A stretch of 15,757 nt of DNA from Oscillospiraceae bacterium (GTDB lineage: Bacteria; Bacillota; Clostridia; Oscillospirales; Oscillospiraceae). Where the stretch lies: the NCBI GenBank assembly GCA_020025615.1, contig JAHHRT010000028.1, positions 1 through 15,757 of the forward strand, given 5' to 3'. Under the pieces are notes generated by a model. The model made no database searches. It worked only from the letters and a program-made list of their open reading frames with translations, and had not been told where the DNA came from. Position numbers and translations under genes: made by a program. Below, piece after piece: positions 7,482 through 13,740 of the stretch (position 1 is its first letter; the number at the start of each line of letters is the position of its first letter).

Positions 7482-9572
7482 TTATTTTGCCTTAGGCACA
7501 TTGCCTCTGAGACTGTTCATCACAGAGGGGCAGTCGAACATTCCGGTGAACATACCGGGATACCAAGCCATGTTGCTGCCGTTGACCATCAGCCGCTTCT
7601 GGCGGACATAGGAGTTGGTCACGTCGGTATAGGGCTTATCGGACTTGCTCACGAAATAGCGGAAGCCCTTGTCGTAGAGTGCCTTATACTTGGTGCCGGT
7701 GTAGTCACCGATGTCGGCCTCCTGGGCAAAGATCATAACGTTGGTGCCGCCCATAACTGGAACAATCTGATTATCCCACTTGGTGAGGTCTTCGGTAATC
7801 TGGTTGGCATTGTCCTTGCCATAGCTGCGGTTGGCGTAAGTAAAGCTTGCCAGGGTGTAGCCCTTGGCCTGCAGCGCTGCCACAATTTCCTTAGCACCGG
7901 CAACCTGATCATCGTAGTATGCCTGACCTCTCTTCGGGTCGGAGATAACCTCGGTATTGATACGGTAGCCAAAGATGCCTTCGGAGCCGGTAACAGCCAG
8001 GGTTGCACGGGCGCCCCGATAGCTGAAATCAGGATGAGCCTTGATAAAGTTCTCCAGGATAGGAACCAGATCGTAATCACCGACTACCGTCTGACCGTCC
8101 TTATCCACCATCTCTGCCTTGATGTCTCCGGCGGCGTCCACCAGCAGGCGGCTGGCAAAGCCGGCGCCCTTGGCATCGGGGATGTTATCCTTATCGCCGT
8201 CGATCATGTAGTTGAAGTAGTTCACCAAAGTCTCGGTGATCATCACAGGCTTCTTCTCAGGAGGAAGCAGGATGGGCTTAATCTGGAAGGACTCATTGCC
8301 GCTGAGATCCACGCTGACTTCCACAAAGCTGTCAAAGTCCACCAGAACATAATTGTTGCTGTAAAGGCTGTCCAGAATCTTCTGGAACTCATCGATGGTG
8401 ACAAAGTTCTGGTTGTACTTGCCGCCATACTCCTTGTCTACAAAAGCACGGGAAGGATCGGCAATCAGAAGATGGAAGGACAGGTTGGGAATACCGGTAA
8501 TATCCTTGACCTCCACCAGCTGCTTCTGTGCCTGTGCATAGGCACCCTTCAAGGTCACCATGTCCTGAGAGGGCTCTCCGGTATAGCTGTCCAGGGCTTC
8601 AATGGCCTTATCGTAGTCGTAGCCCTTGGCATAATTCTCTGCCTCAGCAAGCAGGTTCTGATACTCAGCCTGCTGGCGGTCTGCCTCTTCGGAAGCCTGA
8701 ATAGACTCCTGACGGTCCTTTTCGTTGTTCACCAGCTTGCCGCGGATGGCCGTGCTGATAGAGCCAACAATAGCGGACAGCACCAGAACACAGGCCACAA
8801 AGAGAATCAGCGGCGGCAGATAGACCTCCTTAAAGATCCGCTGCTTGGAGCGTCTTCTCTTTCCCTCCGCCTCCGGGGTCATGCCCGACATCTCAGCAAT
8901 CATCGGCCCAAAGTAAAGGCTGACAAACTTCTGGAAGAAAGGCGGCATGGTGGGCTTCTTTGCTTCCCGCTTGGGTTTTTCGGATTTCTTCCCCTTCAGG
9001 AAGCCCTTCTTCTTGGGCTGTTCTTCCTCGTAGTCCTCCTGGTCGTAAGCGCCCTGATCATAACCACCCTGGTCGTAAGCGGCCTCGTCGTACTGGCCTT
9101 CCTCATAAGGCGGCTCCCCATAGGGGTTCCGGGGCTCATCGTAATCATCCTCAGGAGCCTGCTCCTCATAGTCGGGCTGCTCCTCAGCATCCCGGCGAGG
9201 TCTTCTCAGAATATCGGCGTCGTCATAAGGATCCCCATCATAGCCGGGGTCCTCATCATACAGAGGCTCCTCTTCCCTATAATCGTCTTCGGAATGGCTG
9301 CCGGGCTCGTACGGGGTTTCCGTATCCATGTCATAGTCCATGAATTCATCCCCGGAAGGGATGTCGGCGTCCGGCATATCATCTCCGCCCAGTTCATCAT
9401 CTAGTCCAAACTGGCTCAGATCCAGGTCGTCATCCTGCGGCGCATCCAAATCTATATTCTGAAGCTCATCCAGATCCAAATCGCCGTCCTGGTCGGAATC
9501 CAGGAACTCCTTCGGATCGAAGCCAAGTTCTTTTTCAAAATCAAAATCGATATCAAAATCGTTCTTGTCCAT
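7482..9572 (-). CDS. Membrane-anchored protein with acidic tail and polysaccharide-deacetylase-like outer domain
   Basis: The 696-residue protein has one clear membrane helix (about 252-273) preceded by KRRRSKQR, so the N-terminus should be cytoplasmic and the C-terminus outside. The first 185 residues are very acidic and probably disordered. They contain an EF-hand-like loop at 25-36 (D25, D27, D29, D31, D33, E36) and tyrosines every five residues from 151 to 181. A lysine-rich patch follows (187-206). After the helix comes a coiled-coil-like stretch (about 283-315), then a region (about 360-680) resembling divergent NodB-type polysaccharide deacetylases of Clostridia. The usual TFDDG motif is replaced by ITETLV near 445-450, and no HxxxH metal motif is evident, so activity is doubtful. 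The ATG at 9572 has a GGGGGGAA site. It is monocistronic, with its own promoter and terminator. Confidence 0.7.
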   Translation of the reverse strand: MDKNDFDIDFDFEKELGFDPKEFLDSDQDGDLDLDELQNIDLDAPQDDDLDLSQFGLDDELGGDDMPDADIPSGDEFMDYDMDTETPYEPGSHSEDDYREEEPLYDEDPGYDGDPYDDADILRRPRRDAEEQPDYEEQAPEDDYDEPRNPYGEPPYEEGQYDEAAYDQGGYDQGAYDQEDYEEEQPKKKGFLKGKKSEKPKREAKKPTMPPFFQKFVSLYFGPMIAEMSGMTPEAEGKRRRSKQRIFKEVYLPPLILFVACVLVLSAIVGSISTAIRGKLVNNEKDRQESIQASEEADRQQAEYQNLLAEAENYAKGYDYDKAIEALDSYTGEPSQDMVTLKGAYAQAQKQLVEVKDITGIPNLSFHLLIADPSRAFVDKEYGGKYNQNFVTIDEFQKILDSLYSNNYVLVDFDSFVEVSVDLSGNESFQIKPILLPPEKKPVMITETLVNYFNYMIDGDKDNIPDAKGAGFASRLLVDAAGDIKAEMVDKDGQTVVGDYDLVPILENFIKAHPDFSYRGARATLAVTGSEGIFGYRINTEVISDPKRGQAYYDDQVAGAKEIVAALQAKGYTLASFTYANRSYGKDNANQITEDLTKWDNQIVPVMGGTNVMIFAQEADIGDYTGTKYKALYDKGFRYFVSKSDKPYTDVTNSYVRQKRLMVNGSNMAWYPGMFTGMFDCPSVMNSLRGNVPKAK

Positions 9573-9607
9573 TGTGTTCCCCCCACATTCATGGTGTACT
9601 CACGAGT

Positions 9608-9636
9608 ATTTTATCATCCCAACCCGTAAAATGCAA
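9608..9636 (-). promoter_or_regulatory. Promoter of the deacetylase-like gene
   Basis: The minus strand reads TTGCAT (-35, 9631-9636), 17 nt, then TAAAAT (-10, 9608-9613) with an upstream TG (TGATAAAAT). The -35 is only a partial match, which the extended -10 would compensate. The predicted start near 9601 leaves a leader of about 29 nt. Confidence 0.5.
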
Positions 9637-9772
9637 GCCGAATTAGGGAAAAAACCAAAAATGTTCATCACGCCCAGGCCCCCTCCCGGCTTTCCGATTC
9701 CATTGTTATGTAAATCTCTTTTTCTCCCTGCAAAAAGCCAAAAGTCGAAGCACTCCCCCATTTTCTGTGCAT

Positions 9773-9829
9773 AAAAAGGAGCTCCCCGGAGCACAGCTTA
9801 CCCATTGCCGCTCCGGGGAACCTTTTTTT
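9773..9829 (-). terminator. Terminator after the XRE/LiaF-like gene (bidirectional shape)
   Basis: TCCCCGGAGC (9783-9792) pairs perfectly with GCTCCGGGGA (9810-9819) around a 17-nt loop. On the minus strand TTTTT (9773-9777) follows after a few bases. On the plus strand a run of seven Ts (9823-9829) follows. The stop codon of the gene overlaps the plus-strand T-run. Only the minus-strand direction has a gene to terminate. Confidence 0.8.
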
Positions 9830-10826
9830 AGATGTAGGAAACCGTGATTTCACCAAAGCTTACACTGCCATCCACATAGACTGTGACCGCAGCATCGGGG
9901 CTGGGCTCCCCTTTCAAAGAGAAATCTGCGAAGCTGGTGTCCACCCGGGGAACCACCCGGCAGGTTCTGGGAATCTGCACGTTCAGCTCTCCAAAGCTGC
10001 AATCCAAATCCAGATGGCAGCCGTCTGCAATTTCTCCGCAGCCCCGCAGATCCAGGTTCTGCTCACCAAAGCTCACCGATGCACTGCCCTGGCTGAGTCT
10101 GGGCAAGCTGACAAGATGGTTCCGCTCGCAAAAGGAAGCATTGCTGGAAAAGCCCTCGTCGCTGGTTACGTAGCTGCACCGGCTCTTGCTGCTCCCGCCC
10201 CGGTGAATCCGAACGGGCTCCTTACGGGGTCTGCAAAACGCCTTCACTACCAGCAGCACGCCCAGGGTCACAAGCAGCACAGGCTTTACCATAGCATCAT
10301 CGAGCATCCCATAGGGTCTCAGCAGGAAATAGCCGCCCGCCAGTCCGCAGCACAGGCGGAACAGGTCAAACTTGGGATAAATGCCAAACAAACCGAAGGT
10401 CAGAAGTCCCGTGGTCCAGAGGGTATCCCAAAGGCCCATTCTCTCCCATCCTTTATAATTGCACAGCAGCTGGATACCGCCGGCCAGAAGCAGCCAGACC
10501 GCTGCCTCCAGGGTTGCCTTGCGTCCGTAGGAAAGATTGATTTTCAGAACTGCATTGTCGTCTTCCTTTGCTTCCTCTTCCTTTGCTTCCTCTTTCTCAG
10601 CTTCCGTTTCCTGGGGCTGGGCCGGAACGGCCCCCAGCAGCTGGTCGGTGGTGATGCCGAAAATCTCCGCAAGCTTGGGGATGGTGCCAATGTCCGGGCA
10701 GGACTGGTCATTTTCCCATTTGCTCACCGCCTGGGCCGTAACCCCCAGCAGCTCAGCCAGCCGATCCTGGGTGAGTCCCATGCGCTTTCGGTTCGATGAA
10801 ATCCGTTTTCCCAGTGTTTCTTCCAT
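9828..10826 (-). CDS. XRE-family regulator fused to four membrane segments and a LiaF-like repeat domain
   Basis: The 332-residue protein has three parts. Residues 6-62 form a helix-turn-helix of the XRE/Cro type (SSNRKRMGLTQDRLAELLGV, TAQAVSKWENDQSCPD). Residues 70-90 are an acidic Glu/Lys linker, and about 104-197 hold four hydrophobic helices. The C-terminal ~120 residues are beta-rich with a repeated SFGE-type motif, resembling the LiaF C-terminal / toast-rack class of envelope-stress proteins. With four helices both ends should be cytoplasmic. This suggests a membrane-bound one-component regulator that could bind DNA directly, but its target and signal are unknown. The ATG at 10826 has a perfect AGGAGG site 8 nt upstream. 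A TTG 21 codons earlier is less likely. It is divergent from luxS. Confidence 0.85.
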   Translation of the reverse strand: MEETLGKRISSNRKRMGLTQDRLAELLGVTAQAVSKWENDQSCPDIGTIPKLAEIFGITTDQLLGAVPAQPQETEAEKEEAKEEEAKEDDNAVLKINLSYGRKATLEAAVWLLLAGGIQLLCNYKGWERMGLWDTLWTTGLLTFGLFGIYPKFDLFRLCCGLAGGYFLLRPYGMLDDAMVKPVLLVTLGVLLVVKAFCRPRKEPVRIHRGGSSKSRCSYVTSDEGFSSNASFCERNHLVSLPRLSQGSASVSFGEQNLDLRGCGEIADGCHLDLDCSFGELNVQIPRTCRVVPRVDTSFADFSLKGEPSPDAAVTVYVDGSVSFGEITVSYI

Positions 10827-10863
10827 AAGAATTTCCTCCTCGTCTTGTGTGGCCCTATCATGC

Positions 10864-10892
10864 CATAGAATTTCGAAAAAAGCTATCAATTG
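10864..10892 (-). promoter_or_regulatory. Weak candidate promoter of the XRE gene
   Basis: On the minus strand a TTGATA box lies about 16 nt upstream of TATGGC. The -35 is a good match, the -10 poor. It is the best candidate I see in this part of the divergent region, which also holds a GGTTGA/TCAACC inverted repeat (10928-10947) of unknown role. Confidence 0.3.
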
Positions 10893-10978
10893 TTTGTTAA
10901 TTCCGAGAATTTCTTTCTCAACGGCAGGTTGAATTCCCCCTCAACCAGCAGTTGTCCCCGGAAAAATGGCCTTTTTTC

Positions 10979-11007
10979 TTGCATTACCGCCACCAATATG
11001 CTATGAT
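10979..11007 (+). promoter_or_regulatory. Promoter of the luxS-mtnN operon
   Basis: TTGCAT (-35, 10979-10984), a 17-nt spacer and TATGAT (-10, 11002-11007) with an upstream TG (TGCTATGAT, extended -10). The predicted start is near 11014, giving an unusually long leader of about 120 nt before luxS. Confidence 0.65.
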
Positions 11008-11013
11008 TTACCC

Positions 11014-11136
11014 GAACAAACACACTTTCCGTACAGAAGGACAGAGCGCCGCAGCACTGCGTATGCAGCAGCGCATTTTTGACCGCTGCTTGCCGCTGAC
11101 GCCGCCAATTGCGGAAATGAATCATAGGAGTATGTT
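11014..11136 (+). promoter_or_regulatory. Structured 5' leader of luxS
   Basis: The leader holds several pairings. Hairpin 1 joins GCGC (11046-11049) to GCGC (11071-11074) and CTGC (11057-11060) to GCAG (11065-11068), and is followed by ATTTTT (11075-11080). Hairpin 2 pairs AGCAGCG (11067-11073) with CGCTGCT (11084-11090) and would consume the 3' arm of hairpin 1. A third stem, CCGC/GCGG (11102-11114), precedes the AGGAG site (11126-11130). The arrangement resembles a terminator/antiterminator choice. No SAM-I, SAH or T-box consensus is recognisable. The function is inferred. Confidence 0.35.
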
Positions 11137-11613
11137 ATGGAAAAGATTACAAGTTTTACCATTGACCACATCAAATTACAGCCGGGCCTCTACGTCTCCC
11201 GCAAGGACCCTGTAGGCGGTGAAATCGTCACCACCTTCGATCTGCGGCTCACCAGCCCCAACGAGGAGCCGGTGATGAACACCGCCGAGGTTCACGCCAT
11301 GGAGCACATCGCCGCCACCTTCCTGCGGAACGAGCCCGCCTGGAAGGACAAAGTGCTCTACTTTGGCCCCATGGGCTGCCGCACCGGCTTCTATCTCCTT
11401 CTGAAGGGTGATCTCAGCTCCCGGGATGCGCTGCCCCTTGTGAAGGACTGCTTCCGCTACATTGCAAACTACCAGGGTGAGATTCCCGGTGCCAGCGCCA
11501 AGGACTGCGGAAACTACCTGGATATGAACCTGCCCATGGCAAACTACTGGGGCAGAAAATACGCAGAGCTTCTGGAGCACGCCGACGACTCTCGGCTTGT
11601 CTACCCGGAATAA
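11137..11613 (+). CDS. luxS: S-ribosylhomocysteine lyase (AI-2 synthase)
   Basis: This cytoplasmic Fe/Zn-dependent homodimer cleaves S-ribosylhomocysteine into homocysteine and 4,5-dihydroxypentane-2,3-dione, the precursor of autoinducer-2. The 158-residue length is normal. The metal ligands are visible as HAMEH (H53, H57, with E56) and C124 in DCGNYLD. The catalytic cysteine is C81 in FGPMGCRTGFY. The ATG at 11137 has an AGGAG site 6 nt upstream. It is followed 12 nt later by mtnN, which supplies its substrate, so the pair forms a complete route for S-adenosylhomocysteine removal. Whether the cell uses AI-2 as a signal cannot be told: no lsr- or luxP-like gene is in the window. Confidence 0.97.
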   Translation: MEKITSFTIDHIKLQPGLYVSRKDPVGGEIVTTFDLRLTSPNEEPVMNTAEVHAMEHIAATFLRNEPAWKDKVLYFGPMGCRTGFYLLLKGDLSSRDALPLVKDCFRYIANYQGEIPGASAKDCGNYLDMNLPMANYWGRKYAELLEHADDSRLVYPE

Positions 11614-11625
11614 GGAGGAAATACT

Positions 11626-12348
11626 ATGAATTCTGAAATTAAGCTTGGCATCATCGGTGCCATGGAGCAGGAAGTGGAAACCCTTCTCAGCGTCATGGAG
11701 GATAAGGCTTCCGCCAATCACGCCGGCAGCACCTTTTACGAAGGCACGCTGGAAGGACTGCCTGTTGTGGTGGTTCAGAGCGGTGTGGGCAAGGTCAACG
11801 CCGCCCTGTGCGCCCAGATTCTGGTGAACTGCTACCAGGTAACCCACCTGATGAACACCGGCATTGCCGGTTCCCTCTGTGCCGATCTGGACATTGGCGA
11901 CCTGGTTGTGAGCCAGGATGCCATGTACCACGATATGGACGTTCGGGTCTTCGGCTATCCCCAGGGCCAGGTGCCCGGCATGGACGTGGTGGCCTTCCCC
12001 GCCGATGAAGCCCTCATGGGCTACGCCTTCGCCGCCGCAGAGCAGGAACATCCCGGTCACGTAAAGATCGGTCGGATTGCCAGCGGTGACCAGTTTATCA
12101 GCACCGCCGCTCAGAAGCAGGCCATTATTGACCTCACCAAGGCCCTGTGTGCTGAGATGGAAGGTGCCGCCATTGCCCAGACCGCCTATCGGAACCAGGT
12201 TCCCTTTGTCATCATCCGGGCCATCTCCGACAAGGCAGATGACAGCGCACACATGGACTACCCCACCTTTGAGACCCAGGCAGCCCACCACTGCGCCCAG
12301 GTCACCCGCAAGATGGCAGCTTTCCTCCGGGCTTCCTTAGAGGACTAA
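11626..12348 (+). CDS. mtnN: 5'-methylthioadenosine/S-adenosylhomocysteine nucleosidase
   Basis: This cytoplasmic nucleosidase (Pfs) removes adenine from methylthioadenosine, S-adenosylhomocysteine and 5'-deoxyadenosine. The 240-residue length matches the family. The N-terminal GIIGAMEQEV carries the catalytic-site glutamate (E16 by analogy with E12 of the E. coli enzyme), EMEGAAIAQ supplies the ribose-contacting glutamate, and ISDKAD holds the catalytic aspartate. The ATG at 11626 has an AAGGAGG site 7 nt upstream that overlaps the luxS stop codon, implying coupled translation. Its S-ribosylhomocysteine product is the LuxS substrate. Confidence 0.97.
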   Translation: MNSEIKLGIIGAMEQEVETLLSVMEDKASANHAGSTFYEGTLEGLPVVVVQSGVGKVNAALCAQILVNCYQVTHLMNTGIAGSLCADLDIGDLVVSQDAMYHDMDVRVFGYPQGQVPGMDVVAFPADEALMGYAFAAAEQEHPGHVKIGRIASGDQFISTAAQKQAIIDLTKALCAEMEGAAIAQTAYRNQVPFVIIRAISDKADDSAHMDYPTFETQAAHHCAQVTRKMAAFLRASLED

Positions 12349-12384
12349 ACAAATCTCCAGGGAGGAACCTGGGGCCCTATGTTC

Positions 12385-12414
12385 AAAGAGGCTGTCCAAA
12401 CGTCCTCTGTTTTA
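12385..12414 (+). terminator. Minor hairpin after mtnN
   Basis: An AGAGG/CCTCT stem with flanking A and T runs is followed by GTTTTAAAA. A second small stem, CTCCAGG with CCTGGGG (12355-12374), lies just upstream. Both are weak and precede the main terminator, so they may add to 3'-end formation or be incidental. Confidence 0.3.
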
Positions 12415-12428
12415 AAAAGCGAAAAATT

Positions 12429-12474
12429 CCAGCAGTAAGCAAGGATTGTCTTTCCGCTACTGCTGGATTTTTTT
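12429..12474 (+). terminator. Main terminator of the luxS-mtnN operon
   Basis: CCAGCAGTA (12429-12437) pairs perfectly with TACTGCTGG (12458-12466), followed by A and seven Ts (12468-12474). The loop can be extended by short GC and GGA/TCC pairs. This is a textbook intrinsic terminator 80 nt after the mtnN stop. Confidence 0.88.
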
Positions 12475-12584
12475 CAGATTCAGCCTGGATACCGTTCCTT
12501 TCCGTCTGCCGCTTCCTTCTTCCGAGGCGCAGATATTTCACAGCTTTGATCTGTGGTTCAGCAGGCTCCATTTTGCACTGGGGA

Positions 12585-12612
12585 TTGATTTTCCCGGTGT
12601 CTGTGGTATGAT
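12585..12612 (+). promoter_or_regulatory. Promoter of the M42 peptidase gene
   Basis: TTGATT (-35, 12585-12590), a 16-nt spacer and TATGAT (-10, 12607-12612) preceded by TGG (extended -10). The predicted start near 12619 leaves only about 24 nt of leader, which contains the AAGGAG site. Confidence 0.6.
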
Positions 12613-12642
12613 GGGGCTACAAAAAGAAAAGGAGAGCCCCCT

Positions 12643-13683
12643 ATGAAATTTGCAGTTGATACCCGGTTCCTGCTGGACAGCCTGGAGGAACTGATAAACA
12701 CCCCCAGCCCTGTGGGCTACTATGTAGAGCTGAATCCCCTTCTGGAGCGTTACGCCGCAAAATTCGGTCTTCCCGTTACCTATGACAACCGTTCCACCGC
12801 TTACATCACCCTGGATGGACAGGACAATTCCAAGACGGTTCTGGTGGGTGCTCATGGAGACACCCTGGGCCTGATCGTTCGGAGAATCGACAAGGACGGA
12901 GCCATCCGGGTTCGGAACCTGGGCGGCATCAACTACTGCAATCTGGAGGGCGAATCCGTCACCATCCACACCAGAAGCGGAAAAACCTACACCGGTCTCA
13001 TCTGCTGCCAGTCCCACTCCGTCCATGTGTTTGAGGATGCCCGGACCCTGGAGCGGAACGAAAACACCATGATGATTCTGTTGGACGCGCCTGTCCACAG
13101 CGAAGAGGAGGTACGGGCACTGGGCATCCGCCACGGCGACTTCATTTCCATCGATCCCCGGTTCCAGGTGACGGAAAACGGCTATGTGAAGTCCCGCTTC
13201 CTGGACGACAAGGCCGCCATTGCCTGCTGCTTCACCATGGTAAAATATTTGCAGGAGCATGATTTGAAGCCCAAGTACCGCACCGTTCTGGCTGTCCCTT
13301 ACAGCGAGGAAATCGGCCTGGGCGGAACCTATGTACCCCCCGAGGTGTCGGAGTATGCCGCCTTGGACATTGGCCTGATTGGCCCGGATTACGACGGCAA
13401 TGAGTATTCTGTCAGCATCTGCGCCAAGGATAACGCCGCACCCTACGACTACGAGCTGACCAACCGCATGATTGCCTATGCGGAAAAGGCAGAGTGTGAC
13501 TATGCGGTGGATATCTTCTTCCACTATGGCACCGACGCCAACGCAGCCATGCGAGGCGGCAACAATCTTCGCACCACTGCCTTTGGTATGGCAGTCTATT
13601 GCAGCCACGGCATGGAGCGCACCCACGTGAAGGGTCTGGAAGCTACTACCAACCTGCTGCTGGCCTACGTTCTGGATATTTAA
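12643..13683 (+). CDS. M42-family metallo-aminopeptidase
   Basis: This cytoplasmic zinc or cobalt aminopeptidase of the glutamyl-aminopeptidase/deblocking type trims peptides and usually assembles into a large tetrahedral complex. The 346-residue length is normal. Metal ligands and catalytic residues fit the family order: H71 and D73 in GAHGDTLG, the bridging aspartate in FLDDKAA (D188/D189), EEIGLGG (E222 base, E223), D242 in ALDIGLIG, and a histidine in SHGMERTH (H322 or H328). The ATG at 12643 has an AAGGAG site 8 nt upstream. It is a single-gene unit that converges on uvrB. Older annotations call such proteins endoglucanase or cellulase M, which is misleading. Confidence 0.93.
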   Translation: MKFAVDTRFLLDSLEELINTPSPVGYYVELNPLLERYAAKFGLPVTYDNRSTAYITLDGQDNSKTVLVGAHGDTLGLIVRRIDKDGAIRVRNLGGINYCNLEGESVTIHTRSGKTYTGLICCQSHSVHVFEDARTLERNENTMMILLDAPVHSEEEVRALGIRHGDFISIDPRFQVTENGYVKSRFLDDKAAIACCFTMVKYLQEHDLKPKYRTVLAVPYSEEIGLGGTYVPPEVSEYAALDIGLIGPDYDGNEYSVSICAKDNAAPYDYELTNRMIAYAEKAECDYAVDIFFHYGTDANAAMRGGNNLRTTAFGMAVYCSHGMERTHVKGLEATTNLLLAYVLDI

Positions 13684-13691
13684 TTAAATTG

Positions 13692-13738
13692 AAAATGTCC
13701 CCCGATCACTTCATTTTGAAGTCATCGGGGGACATTTG
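13692..13738. terminator. Bidirectional terminator between the M42 gene and uvrB
   Basis: A very long hairpin fills the 57-nt convergent gap. A 14-bp stem (13693-13706 with 13724-13737) is followed by one C-C mismatch, then a 5-bp stem (13708-13712 with 13718-13722) and the loop ATTTT. The base is A/T-rich on both sides, so it can serve both convergent genes. Confidence 0.9.
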
Positions 13739-13740
13739 CG

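Noticed and set aside
7449..9404. A 651-residue plus-strand open frame antisense to the deacetylase-like gene, and similar long antisense frames opposite uvrB, rfbA and mtnN
   Set aside because: They are the usual shadow frames of GC-rich coding sequence. Their hydrophobic, Val/Leu/His-rich content matches no family, while the opposite strand holds recognised proteins with proper ribosome sites.
11014..11136. A SAM-I (S-box), SAH or T-box element before luxS
   Set aside because: None of the conserved core sequences of these classes is present. Only unclassified hairpins are seen.
10952..11215. An 87-residue plus-strand open frame before and into luxS
   Set aside because: It begins upstream of the luxS promoter, has low-complexity shadow-like content and overlaps luxS in another frame.
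12613..12640. GGGGCT/AGCCCC stem enclosing the ribosome site of the M42 gene, as a possible RNA thermometer
   Set aside because: The predicted transcription start (~12619) would exclude the first arm from the RNA, so the structure probably never forms.
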